From: Rhipicephalus microplus
Taxonomy: Eukaryota > Arthropoda > Arachnida > Ixodida > Ixodidae
Assembly: GCF_043290135.1 (NCBI RefSeq)
Contig: NC_134710.1
Location: 134,244,655 to 134,308,654, forward strand
DNA: 64,000 nt
Direction: 5' to 3'
Both the position numbers and the translations under genes were made by a program. Positions 24,842-36,749 of the stretch are shown piece after piece. Numbering within the stretch: position 1 is the first letter of the stretch; the number at the start of each line of letters is the position of its first letter. Below the pieces are notes generated by a model that was not told the DNA's origin, searched no databases, and saw nothing but the letters and a program-made list of their open reading frames with translations.

Positions 24842-25200
24842 TCATCGAAAAGTGGGGCGTAAAATCTGTCTCATACAATGATTTAATAGGACACAGTAGC
24901 GCCTTGCGATAAACCTGCCCCCCCCCCCCTTTTCCCTAACGGCAAGCAGGCATATGGGCATGCCCCTTTCATTGCGGACAATTTCACAATTCACAGTGTG
25001 CTCGAAGTGCCAGAAGATGTACCTCTCGCCTAAGTGCAGCTCACACACAGCCGAGTTTTCTTGAAGCAGCTTGTCAGCGCGCGGGATCGCTCTCCAGCAC
25101 AGCGCTAACAGAGCTTCGTCCTTTGGAACGCCGAACAACGCATGCTTCTTTTTAGCTGACTTGTATCCTGTAGTGAACCCCAAGACGAAGCAATGACTGT
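24842..25200 (-). pseudogene. Second THAP-domain remnant
   Basis: The minus strand encodes an N-terminal THAP-like segment: 'HCFVLGFTTGYKSAKKKHAL', then 'FGVPKDEALLALC', 'RAIPRADK' and 'ENSAVCELH'. It resembles the remnant at 21.1-22.0 kb in the 'C.LGF' start and the 'RADK' core, but is clearly diverged. The frame runs into a poly-C tract (about 24919-24929) and stops. No downstream transposase or exon is identifiable, so it may be a transposon piece or a lost host exon. Confidence 0.55.
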
Positions 25201-25309
25201 TTTCGCGCTATGAGGGGGAATACAGAAGCATTGGTGTCAGAGTGCCACCGCAAATAAAAAAAAAACAAGGACCACCGCACCCGACGAACCTGTCGGAAAC
25301 GTGCAAACA

Positions 25310-27780
25310 ACGTCCATCAATCTCTGCAAATCTTCCTTGTTGTCGGCCATTAGCACTACATCATCTGCGTACATTAATGCTGGTAGTGCCTGATCAATCA
25401 GTTTTCCTTGTTTGACTAAAGAGAGGTTGAAACCAAGTCCACTTCCCTCTAATTTGGCCTCTAATCCTTGTAGGTACATCATGAATAACAAGGGTGACAG
25501 TGGACACCCCTGCCTAAGTCCCCGTTTCACCTCTGTGGGCTTGGATACCTGTTTTTCCCACTTTATAACTACCTTGTTACTTTTATAGATTTCCTTTAAA
25601 AGATTTGTGACTCCATCTTCCACACCCAGTGTGGCTAGTATTCCCCACATGTCCTCTTGAACCACGCTATCACACGCTACCTTGATATCCAAAAATGCTA
25701 GCCGCAGGGGTCTGAGTTCCTTTTCTGCTATTTCGATGTACTGCGTCAGTGAGAACAGATTGTCTTCCCACCTCCTGTTTTTACGAAACCGATTCTGCAG
25801 TTCCCCCAGCACCCCCTCATCCTCTATCCATGCCTGCAGTCTTTCCTTTATTATCTGCATCGCCAGCCTGTAGACCACTGATGTCACTGTTATACGACGG
25901 TAGTTGTTTATGTCATCTTTGTCCCCCTTTTCTTTATAGATCCTGCTAAGTTTTCATCCATCAGGGACTTCACCATCGATTATTGTTCTGCTCACTGCCT
26001 CTCTCAAAGTCTGTTTAGACTTCGGACCCAATGTCTTTATCAGCATAATTAGAATGCCGTCTGGGTCTGTTAATGTACTATTTGAAACCCTCTTCTCAGC
26101 CCTTTCCCACTCTCGTTGTGAAAATGGAGCCATAGCGCTACTTGATCCATCCTTGTGTATTGTGGTGCATAAGGCACTTCTTTGTTGAAATTTTTGTCAC
26201 CCTTGTTCTTATATATTCAATAGCTTCGTACCCTTCTAGCCTAACACCTTGAGCTGTAGTTATAAACCTCTGCTCTAGGTTTGTTTCATTTCTTAGGGAG
26301 TTTAGATGGTTCCAAAATTTCGCAGCTGCCTTTTTGTCCTTTTTATGTACTTCTGCCAGCCACTGAGCACCCTTTCTTCTAATCTTTTCATTGATCAGGA
26401 GGGATGCTTCCCTTCTAGAGCTTAGAAAGATTTCCTTTTTTTTTCAACATCATCTGTCGGTTCACCGCGTTGCTTAGCACGTCTGTGTTGCCTAGAGACT
26501 TCCTGACGCTTTGCTATGGCTCTCTTAACTTCCTCATCCCACCAACTCTTGGGCTTGTGTCTTCTTTTCCGAGGTGACTTGTCACGTGCTTTAGCAAGCT
26601 CTAGCCCAAACAGTCTAATTGGATTTGTGTATGTCCACACATTCTTATTATCCTCAGAGATTACTTTCTCAATTTGTTTAGTAGCGATTTCTATTTGCTT
26701 TTCTGAATGAAAATTTTCCTGTAGTTGCTCATCTTGTCTCCTTGCCACTTTCGCTGCTCTTCTCTGTCGGTTCACCCCGTTGCTTAGCATGTCTGTGTTG
26801 CCTAGAGACTTCCCGACGTTTTGCTATGGCTCTCTTAACTTCCTCATCCCACCAACTCTTGGGCTTGTGTCTTCGTTTCCGAGGTGACTTGTCACGTGCT
26901 TTAGCAAGCTCTAGCCCAAACAGTCTAATAGGATCTGTGTATGTCCACACATTCTTATTATCCTCAGAGATTACTTTCTCAATTTGTTTAGTAGCGATTT
27001 CTATTTGCCTTTCTGAATGAAAATTTTCCTGTAGTTGCTCATCTCGTCTCCTAGCCACTTTCGCTGCTCTTCCAAAACCTAGCTTGATACGTTTGTGATC
27101 ACTACCCAGACTTCTGGAACCACCTTCGTCTATGCGCATTCCCCTGAGCTTATCATACATCCTATGTTGCATCAGTGTGTAATCTATCGTTGACTACAGC
27201 CTTCGTACCTCTCATGTTATTTGCCCTTCACACTTCTCAGTACTGTTGCAAATGATCAAATCATGCCTTTCACACATATCCATGATCATTTTGCCTGTTG
27301 AGTCAGTATACCCATCTATATCTTCTATGTGTGCATTCATATCTCCTAGTATAATTATCTTGCACTCTTCTCCTAATTCCTCAATGTCCATTGATATACA
27401 CTCCACCATTGCCTGGTTTTCCTCGCTGGCCTTTGCTCCTGTCCACAAGTACACCAAACCAAGGAGTGTTATCTGCCATGCTACTTTCCGTCTTAACCAT
27501 AAATGTTCCATGCATCCCTGCTTGACTCTTTGCCAACCTATGCTCTCCGATGTATAAATGCACCAATTCCACCGCCCTTTTTGCTGCCTTCTGTTCTATT
27601 GCAATATTCCCATACGTAGTCCAGATTGCTGGGTGGTTGCTTCAGGTCCCGAAGATGTGTCTCCACAACCCCATATACCATCAGCTCCTCCTGCCTCAAC
27701 TGCTCTTCTATCTCTTTCCACTTTAACCTATTCCTGCGACCCTGCATGTTAATATAGCCTACGTCTGACTTAGCTCGGCC
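25310..27780 (-). pseudogene. ORF2 (AP endonuclease-RT) of the SGNH LINE
   Basis: On the minus strand the protein begins with endonuclease motifs ('VYGVVETHLRD', 'GGGIGAFIHRR', 'IIILGDMNAHIEDIDGYT', and the catalytic Ser-Asp-His in 'LGSDHKRIKL'). It continues through a basic linker and the RT ('NYRRITVTSVVYRLA', 'RQGCPLSPLLFMMY', active site 'YADDVVLMAD'). Lesions include a frameshift near 27545, a 310-bp tandem duplication (26454-27073) and a TGA in place of Trp near 25955. It is truncated after the RT palm. The strongest open part is 25237-25887. Confidence 0.82.
26454..27073. repeat. 310-bp tandem duplication inside ORF2
   Basis: Units 26454-26763 and 26764-27073 are head-to-tail copies that share 'ctgtcggttcacc', 'ttgcttagca', 'ctcttgggcttgtgtctt' and 'tttcgctgctctt'. 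They differ at scattered positions, so the duplication is not brand new. As 310 is not a multiple of three, it shifts the ORF2 frame on its own. Confidence 0.85.
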
Positions 27781-28169
27781 CTTGTGCTTACGTCGATTTC
27801 TTCCCTCACGGACTTCGTGTGGCTTGAATAATTGTGCCCCTTTAGGTCCGTCTTTGGCTACACTGTCAGCCTCAGGGCTCTGGGTCCCCCTAAAAAAGCT
27901 ATGGCTTGGCGACCCATTTCACCAACCCTCCTGCCCGTCGCACCACTGTAGTGATTGCCATCCTGTGCAAAGGGGCGAGTGCCGGGCTCGTACACGTCTT
28001 GGTTAACTTACATTACGCTGTATCCGAGTTGCCGGCTCAAACCCTTGATCACAAAATTGGCCTCCACTACCCTCCTTTCAATCCCACGAGGCTGCCCCCA
28101 GACCTCTGGGACTGTGCATATGGTCACATGCACACTTCCAGAGGCTTTTCGGAGCTTACGCATCCCATC
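27781..28169 (-). pseudogene. SGNH esterase, C-terminal part of LINE ORF1
   Basis: This holds the continuation of ORF1 beyond the insertion: 'SGSVHVTICTVPEVWGQPRG', 'RRVVEANFVIKGLSRQL', and the Asp/His pair of the SGNH fold in 'DGNHYSGATGR' (27951-27962 encode DGNH). A TAA interrupts the frame near 28010, and a frame change leads towards ORF2. Esterase domains of this kind are thought to act in the ORF1 proteins of CR1-type LINEs; whether this one acts on lipid or protein cannot be seen. Confidence 0.75.
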
Positions 28170-28179
28170 CCTCTAGCTT
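28170..28179. repeat. Target-site duplication, left copy
   Basis: The sequence cctctagctt at 28170-28179 is repeated at 33854-33863. The pair exactly brackets the plus-strand I-clade LINE and defines its ends. Confidence 0.85.
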
Positions 28180-28456
28180 GGGGGGGGGGGGCGCTGGCGT
28201 CGATCGACGGGAGCGGTCGCATACCACGTCGGCTCTGTGAAATATCGCAATTATTTGCGTCACATCAAGTCGTTCTCCTGCAAGCCTTCTACCACCGTCT
28301 CCAAGAACGTCAGCCGCAACCGAAGACATCACGTCTTGTCAAGGTGGGCCGTCTTCTGACCCTTTTTTGGTCACTTGAAGTTTTCGCGAAACCACCGCGG
28401 AGTTAAGCCTAACCGCAGTAAGGGCCGCGCTGGCCCTGCCCGGGGTTTCCCCGGTA

Positions 28457-30248
28457 ATGGCGTCTCCAAATCAAGTCACCGGCTACGATCCGGAGTCCCT
28501 ACAGATAATACAGATGGATACCGCTCAAACCGAGACACCTCTACCAACCGAGGAAGAGTACCTCAAGGATATGGTCCGCGTCTGGCGCGGAAGAAAGAAC
28601 ACAGCAGTGGCGTCGAGAGACGCCAGGGCTCCTGCAGCCAAACAACAAGCAGCGTCTCGCCCTCAGCAAGCACAGGGCAAGAACGCGCCGAGCGTCGCCT
28701 CGCAGCGCGCCAAGCAACTCCAGTGGCGGCCGAAGAACGCGCCGCGCATCGAAGAAGACATCATAGTGGTGCTGAAACCGCGTGAGACGCTCGACCTCAA
28801 GGCCACGTTTGGTCCTGGACAAGCCGGCGCTGCAGTCCGCAGCATCCTCGGAGCCGACGCAAGTGTGGGACTTGCGGTGTGGCCCCTCTGGGATCAAAAT
28901 GTACTTGTGTGCACGCTCAAATCAGTGGACGCCGCCGAGAGACTCCTCCGGGACATTAAGCTGCCAGTCGGGGGCCGCCAGCTAACATTCCGGGGACATC
29001 CCAAACTCTCCGGTGAGTTCTGTCGGGGCATCGTGCATGTCTCTCAAGACGAAACGTCCGAAACTGTGAAAGCAAGCTCAGTGCTGAGCCAAATATAGTG
29101 TCTGTGCGCAAGCTTGGGGACACCCCGGTTGCGGTGATCACCTTCGCGGGGAACAAGGTGCCACGGACGGTGTTATACAACTGCGAGCGGCTCCCTGTTT
29201 GCTTGTATAAGAAGACAGTGCCTGCATGCCCACTTTGTGGCACAGTGGGCCATCGAGCAGATACTTGCCCGCGCCCGCAGCCCGGCCGCTGCACAAGCTG
29301 CGGCGTTCAGGTACCTGCTGGTACTCCTGACGGCCCTACGGAACACCAGTGCATTTCGAACTGCCTCCTCTGCGGCGGTGGCCACAAGACTGAAGCTCCC
29401 GGTTGTGCTGGACGGTTCCGGCAGCCGGTAAGTCGGGATCCCCACGCGGATCCAAGCCGAGGACAACGGGGGGGAACAAACAGGCTCCGACTCCCAAGAC
29501 TGGCCCCAAGAAAGCACCAGCCGCCAAGTCGAATAAGCCAGAACTCAAGAAGACCGACACCGGGCACTCCACCAATGTAAAGCCTGGGACCCCGTCGGAG
29601 CCTCCTGCCTTGGTCAAGGACTTCCCACCCTTGACACCCATCCAAGCACAGGTGAGCTGTTGGGGTGGGGCAGTCTCTGGACCTTCCTCTTCTCCCTCCC
29701 TTACCGAAACCGCCCTACAGCAGCAGATAGGGGAGCTCAGGCGCCAGAACCAAATTCTTGCGCACAAAATTCAGGAATTAGAAGCGAAGCAGGTTGGGTC
29801 ATCCGAGCCAGTGCAGGAAGCCGAGGCAGAGGACGGGGATGACGGCTCTTCCGTCACATCCCGCCTCACTAGCGTCTCTCGGCAGGACGTGGACACTGTA
29901 GTTGGACCAGCTTCCATTACCGGATCCATCGGTCGCATCGAGTCCCTAGAGCATAAAACCGAGCAATTAGAGGCGAGCGTGGCAGCCCTCCCCACTCAAA
30001 TCATGTCGGCAGTCCGCGAGTCCTTTCAGGACATGTTCACGGCAGCCTTAACGCAAGCACTTCCCGAAATTGTGGCGCAGGTCTCTAACTCAGTCCTTAA
30101 AGCCATGCAGCCCTGGGTTATCGCCCAAATTAAAAACACCACTCAGAGCGACTCCCCGCAGGTTAAGCGCAAGCCGGCCTCCCGTCAGGCAGCAGAAGAA
30201 GGCTTTTCGGGGCCGGCTCCAGGTCCGGACCGGTCCTCTGCACATTAA
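28457..30248 (+). pseudogene. ORF1 (gag-like, zinc knuckles) of the I-clade LINE
   Basis: The protein is split over three frames. Residues from 28457 to about 29095 form an RNA-binding-like region ('DLKATFGPGQAGAAVRSIL'). From 29098 come the knuckles 'CPLCGTVGHRADTC', a 'CTSCG...HQC' cluster and 'CLLCGGGHKTEAPGC'. From about 29430 to 30248 there is a Pro/Lys-rich linker, a coiled coil ('LRRQNQILAHKIQELEAK') and a basic end. I-clade ORF1s bind their RNA in the same way. The break at 29096-29098 is a TAG. The ATG at 28457 follows a GC-rich leader. Confidence 0.85.
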
Positions 30249-30262
30249 ATAAATACTAAAAG

Positions 30263-33200
30263 ATGGCTAGCCGATCTAATAAACAAGCTAAATATCTACA
30301 AAAATTTGAGATTATACAATGGAACTGCAGGGGTTTTAGAGCCTGGAAAAAATGGTCGCACCTCCAGCTCTACTTGCAGTCCCTCGGAAACATGCCCGCC
30401 TTGCTTGCTTTGCAGGAGCCCGGTTTGGACGTTAAATTCTCTGGGGGGGCCCTCGTCATGCATCCTGGTGAACAAGGCATATACCGCGATTCAGGTCGAT
30501 TTAAACTTAAGTACTGAACAAGAATACACAATGGTCAGAGTACTGCCTCTCAGACGTCGCGACCAGTCAATACACATCCTAAATATATACAGCCCCCCGC
30601 AACTTTTAGCGAAATCTTCCTCCGGGCGATCAAGTTGGCAGACAAGGACCCCTTAGTGATCGTGGGAGACTTCAATGCTCCCAGCCTTCACTGGGGCTAT
30701 CACTACGAGAAGGCCAGAGGACGTAAGCTGGCGGAGCTTATCTCCACCCTTCGCCTCACGCTGCTCACGGATCCGGCGTGCCCCACTCGAGTGGGGAACT
30801 CGGTAACCCGTGACACGTGTCCGGACCTCTCTCTCGTAGAAAACGCTAAGGATGCTACCTGGGAGAACTTGGGCGATTCTCTAGGCAGTGATCACTGCCT
30901 TCTCCGGGTCACACTCCTGGAAAAGTCAGCTCATAAAAAATGCGGTCAAGCCAAGTTGACCGATTGGACCCAATTTCGCAATCAGACTATCCCTCCCGTA
31001 CTATTTTCTGGAGGCTATGCAGAATGAGCTCAACACATAAACAACATTCAGAAAAGACTTACTACTACCCTCCAAACCAACGAAGAAATCCCCGCAGTTG
31101 ACACTCACCTCCTACACTTGTGGTAGGCGCGCCGAAGCTTAACAAAACATTGGAAAAAGCAGAAGACTAATCGCAAATTACGTATCCGCATAGCCCAACT
31201 CACGGAACAAGCTGCAGCGTATGCTGCCCAACTCTCAGATTCAAATTGGATAGCCCGCTGCGACGCCGCAGCTCGTCAGATGAGCTCGAAGGGGACATGG
31301 CGTCTCTTTCGCAGTCTCATAGACCCCTCTCAAACGAGAGGGGAGGCGCAGAAGCAGCTCCGGCGAGCCCTGCAAGGGTACCAAGGCACTCCGGCACAGC
31401 TTGCGGATGCTCTGTGCGATAGGTATCTCTGTCGTACGGAGGACCCGCCTGGGCCGGCGTACACATACTCTGGTAAGCCAAACCACCAACTCGATGCCCG
31501 TTTTGAGTTGCATGACCTTAAAGCGGCTTTAGCTAAAATGCGCAGGGGTACGGCTCCGGGGCTGGACCGCATAACAGTAAAGCTGTTGGCAAACCTCCCT
31601 GACACAGCCTACTTCCATTTATTGGAATACATGAACGAGATCTGGGACGGCCGTGCGCTCCCTTCCGAATGGAAAACGTCACTTGTGACTTTTATCCCCA
31701 AAGCAGGCAAGGCCGTGAATACGTAAAATCTGAGGCCCATATCACTGACTTCGTGTGCGGGCAAGCTTATAGAGACGATGGTACGGGATCGCCTCTCCCC
31801 ATACCTTGAGGGCAAGGGCTTCTTTGCAGACACCATGTTTGGGTTTCGCCCACACATGTCTGCACAGGACGTCCTTCTCCAGCTCCATAGGGCCGTCATA
31901 CAGCCCATAAGTATGCAACACAATGATAAAGCCATCCTCGCCCTTGATCTGAAGGGGGCTTTCGACAATGTTGAACACAGCAGCATTCTGGCTAACTTTA
32001 GCTCCACTGATTGCGGGGCTAAGGCCTTTGCATATGTCAGAGATTTTCTCTCTAAACGCCAGGCACTTCTTCGGATCGAGGACGAGGAATATGGCCCGTA
32101 CATTAGGGAACACGGGGTACCCCACAGGGAGCAGTGTTATCACCACTCCTTTTCAACATTGCTATGATGCGCCTTCCAAGCGAATTGGCCAGGGTGGAAG
32201 GCCCACAACACGCAGTATATGCCGACGATATTACAATCTGGACCACTGAAGGGAGCCTTGGTGAAATGCAGGAACGCCTTCAGCAGGCCGCATCCATAGT
32301 CGAGGCGTATGCCAACGATTGTGGACTCCAATGTGCTCCAAACAAATCAGAGCTTCTGCACGTTAGAGCGAAGCCAAGAGATAAGTCAGCCATACACATC
32401 TCCCTGTCTGGGGTTCCCATCAGAGAGGTGGAGGAGCTCCGGATTCTGGGCCTGTTCATTCACCACAGACTCAGACCGGACTCCACTATAGCGAAACTCA
32501 AGAGAATAGGCGAACAGGTAGGGCGCATGATCCACCGCGTTTCCAACAAGCGGGGTGGTCTGCGGGGCAGGGACGCGCTTCGGCTCGCGCATGCCTTCGT
32601 GACTAGCCGGATCCTCTACGCCGTCCCATACCTTCGCACTAACAAGCAAGAAAACGAAAGAATAGATGCCATCATTCGTAAGGCTACTAAACGAGCTCTG
32701 GATCTCCCGGTGGCCACTTCCAACGCCAAACTGAGGGCGTTAAGTGTGCTCAACTCCTACCAGGAGTTGCGGGAGGCCCACCTTATGAATCAATATACGC
32801 GGCTCGTGCAGATGGCTCCCGGGCGCCGCCTGCTAAACCGCTTACATATACAGCACACTTGCACTGCAGAGGAGGCGGAGCGTATTCCGGAACTGTGGCG
32901 GCATATGCTCTCGGTCGCTCCACTCCCCAGTAATATGGATAAGCACACGCACGAAAGCAGAAGGCAGGCGCGGGCTCGGACGCTTGAGAGGCAACACGGC
33001 TCCCGACCTGGTGTATTATACGTAGATATAGCAGGGCCTTCGCCCACGGGATTTTACACGGCCTCTGTAGTTCACCGGGAAAAGCATGTCAATGGGCTCT
33101 CGTTCCGAGCACAAAATCCAGAGCGCGCTGAGGAAGTCGCGATAGCGCTTGCTGCTGCGGACCCCAACTCAAAAGTAATCATCACGGACTCCCGGAAAGC

Positions 33201-33774
33201 ATGTACTCATTACTTGGTAGGAGAGATATCCCCCCTAGCCAGCCAAATTCTAAAACGGGCTCTCGCTGATCCAGCCCCGAAACGCATCGTATGGGCTCCT
33301 GGCCATCAGGGCTTATGAGGTAATGAGGCCGCTGACGCGGCCGCCCGAGCGCTTACCCACCGGGCTCCTCACCTTGGCTCTTATGACTCGGAGGCCAATA
33401 CACCGCTGCTGCGGTTCAAAGAAATTCTGACCTATTATCGCGACACCCACCGCCTTTACCCGGCTCCTGCAAAGGGGCTGAGTAAGGCGGAAGAGCGAAC
33501 TTTAAGGCGCCTGCAGACAGGTACTCTACTCTGTCCTGCAATCCTAAAGCATTTCGATGCGAACACAGATGGGCGGTGCCTACACTGTGGGGAGACGTGT
33601 GATATCTTCCACATGGTATGGGCATGTCCGAAAAATCCCCACCTACCCCCTTCCCCAACCCCTTCCCGAGAGGCATGGGAGACTGCCCTCCTCAACTGCT
33701 CATCACTAGAGTCTCAACGGGCTCTGGTGAGACGGGCGCGAGTAGGGGCCTCGTCATGCGGTGTCCCGGACTAA
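30263..33774 (+). pseudogene. ORF2 (endonuclease-RT-RNase H) of the I-clade LINE
   Basis: ORF2 starts 15 bp after ORF1. It shows the AP endonuclease ('IIQWNCRGF', 'VIVGDFNAPSLHWG', 'GSDHCLLRV'), RT ('LRPISLTSCAGKLIE', 'ALDLKGAFDNVEH', active site 'YADD' near 32218-32230) and RNase H with its acidic residues ('LYVDIAGP', 'AEEVAIALA', 'IITDSRKA') and 'WAPGHQGL'. The C-terminal knuckle is 'CLHCGETCDIFHMVWAC', ending in TAA at 33772-33774. Lesions include frameshifts near 30480, 30640 and 32115, a gap of stops at 31025-31240, TAA at 31724-31726 and TGA at 33316-33318 just after the RNase H His motif. Confidence 0.88.
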
Positions 33775-33863
33775 GGACGCCGACCATGTAGCAGGGTCAT
33801 GCTTTGGCCCCGTACCTCTCTCTTTTATAATAAATGTTTTTCATCATCATCATCCTCTAGCTT

Positions 33864-34903
33864 TTTTTGAAGGTTCTGATCCTTGCCCTTCAACACATCA
33901 TTGAGCCCAGCATGAATAATGACAAGATTTTCGCCCTCCATGCTGTTTTCTACAACCTCCCGAGCTTTGGCCAGAGCATCCACCATGCTCTTCCCTCACT
34001 GTGCCTCTACCCTGACTCTCCCATCTTCCTTCACTGTCTTGACGACGCCATCCCTAACCCTGGCCACGTTGGAGTCCCCCACCACTAGGACCCTTCTGCG
34101 CTCCAATCGCTGGCTTCCTGTTTGTGATGTCGCCCCTGTTTGCTTTCTATGTTTCTCTCTCTGCCGTCTGTCCTGTGTTTCTGCCCTGCTCGAAGACTGC
34201 CGCGCCACCGAGCTGTATGTTCTCGGAGCCTCCGTGCTGTGGCCAGACAGTGCGGCCCCCTGACCTCCCTTCTCGCCTGTCGCCTTCTCCGCTATCCACG
34301 CCTTCTGTCTCACACCGCTCGGGGCCGGGGCAAAGCGCCACTAGCCCCTTTACCCGCTGCTCTAGCTCGGTCCGCCCTTCCCGTTCTTTTCGAAGGTCGC
34401 CCTTCATTTGCTCTAATAGGCTGGCGGTAGCCTCCTCCCGCTCACGCGACGCTCCGAGCTCTTTTTGGAGTTTTATCCTCTGCTCGCGTTCCGCCCCAAG
34501 CTCCTCCTGAAGCCCCTTGATGTTAACCTCCATACGCTGCACGGCCGCCTTCAGTGCCTCGCCTTCTGCGCGTCGGCCAAACTTGTGAATGCTGTCTCAT
34601 CTAAGTAGCACCAGCGCTTGCATTCTTCGCACTGCACCAGCTCACCAGCACCTCAACAACTGTTTGGAGCTGCCGCCTACACCGCAGACATACGTGTTCA
34701 ATTTCGCTAGTAGTCTCTCACTAGGTCCCCTTCGTGTTCAGCTCTAGCTGTTTAACAACTAACCGGGCGCCCCGACCTTCTTCAAAACAGCCGCCTAGCC
34801 CGTTCACGTGGTCAAAGTCACTACAACGTAGCTCGTGTCCCACACCTACAGTACTCGCAACGCTAATTATGTCGAATTCGCTTTGCACATGCAATAAAGA
34901 CAT
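33864..34903 (-). pseudogene. ORF1 N-terminal part of the SGNH LINE
   Basis: From an ATG at 34901-34903 the frame gives 'MSLLHVQSEFDIISVAST', then Cys-rich sequence ('HVCLRCRRQLQTVVEVLV', 'CEECKRWCYLDETAF') like a divergent PHD finger. Next come a long Glu/Arg coiled coil (34147-34542) and the start of an SGNH esterase with the nucleophile block 'VLVVGDSNVARV' (GDS codons at 34071-34079) and 'HAGLNDVL'. Tandem stops near 34715 and frame changes make it a pseudogene. It is cut at 33864 by the I-clade LINE and resumes at 28169. Confidence 0.75.
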
Positions 34904-35110
34904 AGATGTTATTCGGTCAACCGCAAGTACGTCGTGTTCAATTTCGCTAGTAGTCTCTCACTAGGTCCCCTTCGTGTTCGGCTCTAGCTGTTTAACAACT
35001 AACCGGGCGCCCCGACCTTCTTCAAAACAGCCGCCTAGCCCGTTCACGTGGTCAAAGTCACTACAACGTAGCTCGTGTCCCACACCTACAGTACTCGCAA
35101 CGCTAATTAT
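34694..35110. repeat. Direct repeat X-Y-X at the LINE 5' end
   Basis: A 177-bp block X occurs at 34694-34870 and 34934-35110, separated by a 63-bp block Y (34871-34933). X and Y together encode the first residues of the minus-strand LINE ORF1. The two X copies are almost identical. The arrangement is a partial tandem duplication with a 240-bp period at the 5' end of the LINE. Confidence 0.85.
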
Positions 35111-35321
35111 TGATTAGGAGCAAAAAAAACAAAAACAATCTAGCCACTTTACAAGCGCATGCCTGCTGCAAGCCGCCCACTCGCGCGGGCAGGAACACGC
35201 AGGCATCACCTTCCATTTTGACTGACCCCAACCTATTATTGCGTGTTTTCTCTGCTAGGCATTGCGTTCTGCCGCTCCAGTCACACTGAAAAACTCGACT
35301 GCACGGTGCCCATAAGGGAGG

Positions 35322-35546
35322 TTTAGAATAGCGCACCGCGAGCCCTTGCGATGCGGTCGCTGCCACTGCGCATGCGTCGCAACGCGAGCTGCCATTTTGC
35401 GTTTGCGCGCAGAAAATCCGAAATAGCATGCGGCGATCGCCGCCCGAGAGGCCCGCGGAGGGTTGTGTGCAGCTTCCGTGCATTCGGGTTTGCGGTTGAG
35501 CCGAAAGACCCTACTTTTCCCTAGGGGGAGCAAACGCTATTCTAAA
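35322..35546. mobile_element. CpG-rich MITE, first copy
   Basis: The ends are 'tttagaatagcg' and 'cgctattctaaa', perfect 12-bp inverted repeats, around a GC- and CpG-rich interior with NRF1-like 'tgcgcatgcg'. No transposase. The copy in the second tandem unit is at 36051-36274, and a solo similar end ('ctattctaaacctccc') is near 37186. Confidence 0.6.
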
Positions 35547-36050
35547 GCTCGTAAGGTGCCCGCAACTGAAGCAACGTCCACAATACTTGCGAACGTTATA
35601 CTAAACCAGTGATGCGAACGAAACGGATTTGAATGTCAAATTCGCTTTGCACATGCAATAAAGACATAGATGTTATTCGGTCAACCGCAAGTACGTCGTG
35701 CCTTTTGCGTACTTGCAGCTTTACAGCTGCTGCTGTATTCTAAATTTTTTCTATTTGCAATCACTGTTGCAACATTTTCAGATGTAAATGGGCGCTCTAT
35801 TACTGGCTGATAGCTACGCCTTTCCTCTGTACTTTAGATCACCTCCACGTTTGACCAAATGTTCATGTAAAGGGCATGGAAAGACTAAAACACCCAGACA
35901 GACTTCATCACACCGTTTGCGGAATATTGAACCCATACCACCTCACCAAAATCTTCAGTCTTACTTCGCTCTGTTCTTCTATAAGATTCCTGAATATTTC
36001 ACATGGACATTCCTCAGTGAAACTCGACTGCACGGTGCCCATAAGGGAGG

Positions 36051-36274
36051 TTTAGAATAGCGCACCGCGAGCCCTTGCGATGCGGTCGCTGCCACTGCGC
36101 ATGCGTCGCAACGCGAGCTGCCATTTGCGTTTGCGCGCAGAAAATCCGAAATAGCGTGCGGCGATCGCCGCCCGAGAGGCCCGCGGAGGGTTATGTGCAG
36201 CTTCCGTGCATTCGGGTTTGCGGTTGAGCCGAAAGACCCTACTTTTCCCTAGGGGGAGCAAACGCTATTCTAAA
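36051..36274. mobile_element. CpG-rich MITE, second copy
   Basis: Same structure and ends as the copy at 35322-35546. It was carried along by the 728-bp tandem duplication rather than inserted independently, because the flanks are also duplicated. Confidence 0.6.
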
Positions 36275-36749
36275 GCTCGTAAGGCGCCCGCAACTGAAGC
36301 AACGTCCACAATACTTGCGAACGTTATACTAAACCAGTGATGCGAACGAAACGGATTTAAATGTCGAATTCGCTTTGCACATGCAATAAAGACATAGATG
36401 TTATTCGGTCAACCGCAAGTACGTCGTGCCTTTTGCGTACTTGCAGCTTTACAGCTGGTGCTGTATTCTAAATTTTTTTCTATTTGCAATCACTGTTGCA
36501 ACATTTTCAGATGTAAATGGGCGCTCTATTACTGGCTGATAGCTACGCCTTTTCTCTGTACTTTAGATCACCTCCACGTTTGACCAAATGTTCATGTAAA
36601 GGGCATGGAAAGACTAAAACACCCAGACAGACTTCATCACACCGTTTGCGGAATATTGAACCCATACCACCTCACCAAATCTTCAGTCTTACTTCGCTCT
36701 GTTCTTCTATAAGATTCCTGAATATTTCACATGGACATTCCTCAGTGAA

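Larger units (their letters stand above)
28180..33853 (+). mobile_element. Complete I-clade LINE (5.67 kb), decayed
   Basis: This element has all parts of an I-type non-LTR retrotransposon: 5' UTR, ORF1 with three CCHC-like knuckles, and ORF2 with AP endonuclease, RT, RNase H and a C-terminal Cys/His cluster. The tail is TCATCATCATCATC. It inserted into the minus-strand SGNH LINE, giving a 10-bp target duplication. The 5' junction starts with a run of 12 G (28180-28191). It is full length but broken by several frameshifts and stops. Confidence 0.9.
25310..34933 (-). mobile_element. LINE with PHD/SGNH ORF1, interrupted by an I-clade LINE
   Basis: One minus-strand non-LTR element can be followed from about 34933 down to about 25310 if the insertion at 28180-33853 is skipped. 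Order: ORF1 start at 34903, Cys-rich PHD-like region, coiled coil, SGNH/GDSL esterase (completed at about 27950), AP endonuclease, then RT. Reading sense is restored across the insertion ('NLQKKLE' before it, 'MRKLRKASGSVHV' after it). The RT side ends abruptly after 'LMDVV' at about 25310, so its C-terminal domain and 3' UTR are missing. Esterase-bearing ORF1s are known in CR1-type LINEs, which is the likely clade. Confidence 0.8.
35292..36749. repeat. Tandem duplication, two units of about 728 bp
   Basis: Unit 1 (35292-36020) and unit 2 (36021-36749) are head-to-tail copies differing at only about ten positions by eye, so the event is recent. Each unit contains a CpG-rich block, the 63-bp Y block (35634-35696, 36363-36425) that also lies in the LINE leader, and an AT-rich end ('cctgaatatttcacatgg'). 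Y includes an AATAAA on the plus strand. No coding region is supported. Confidence 0.88.
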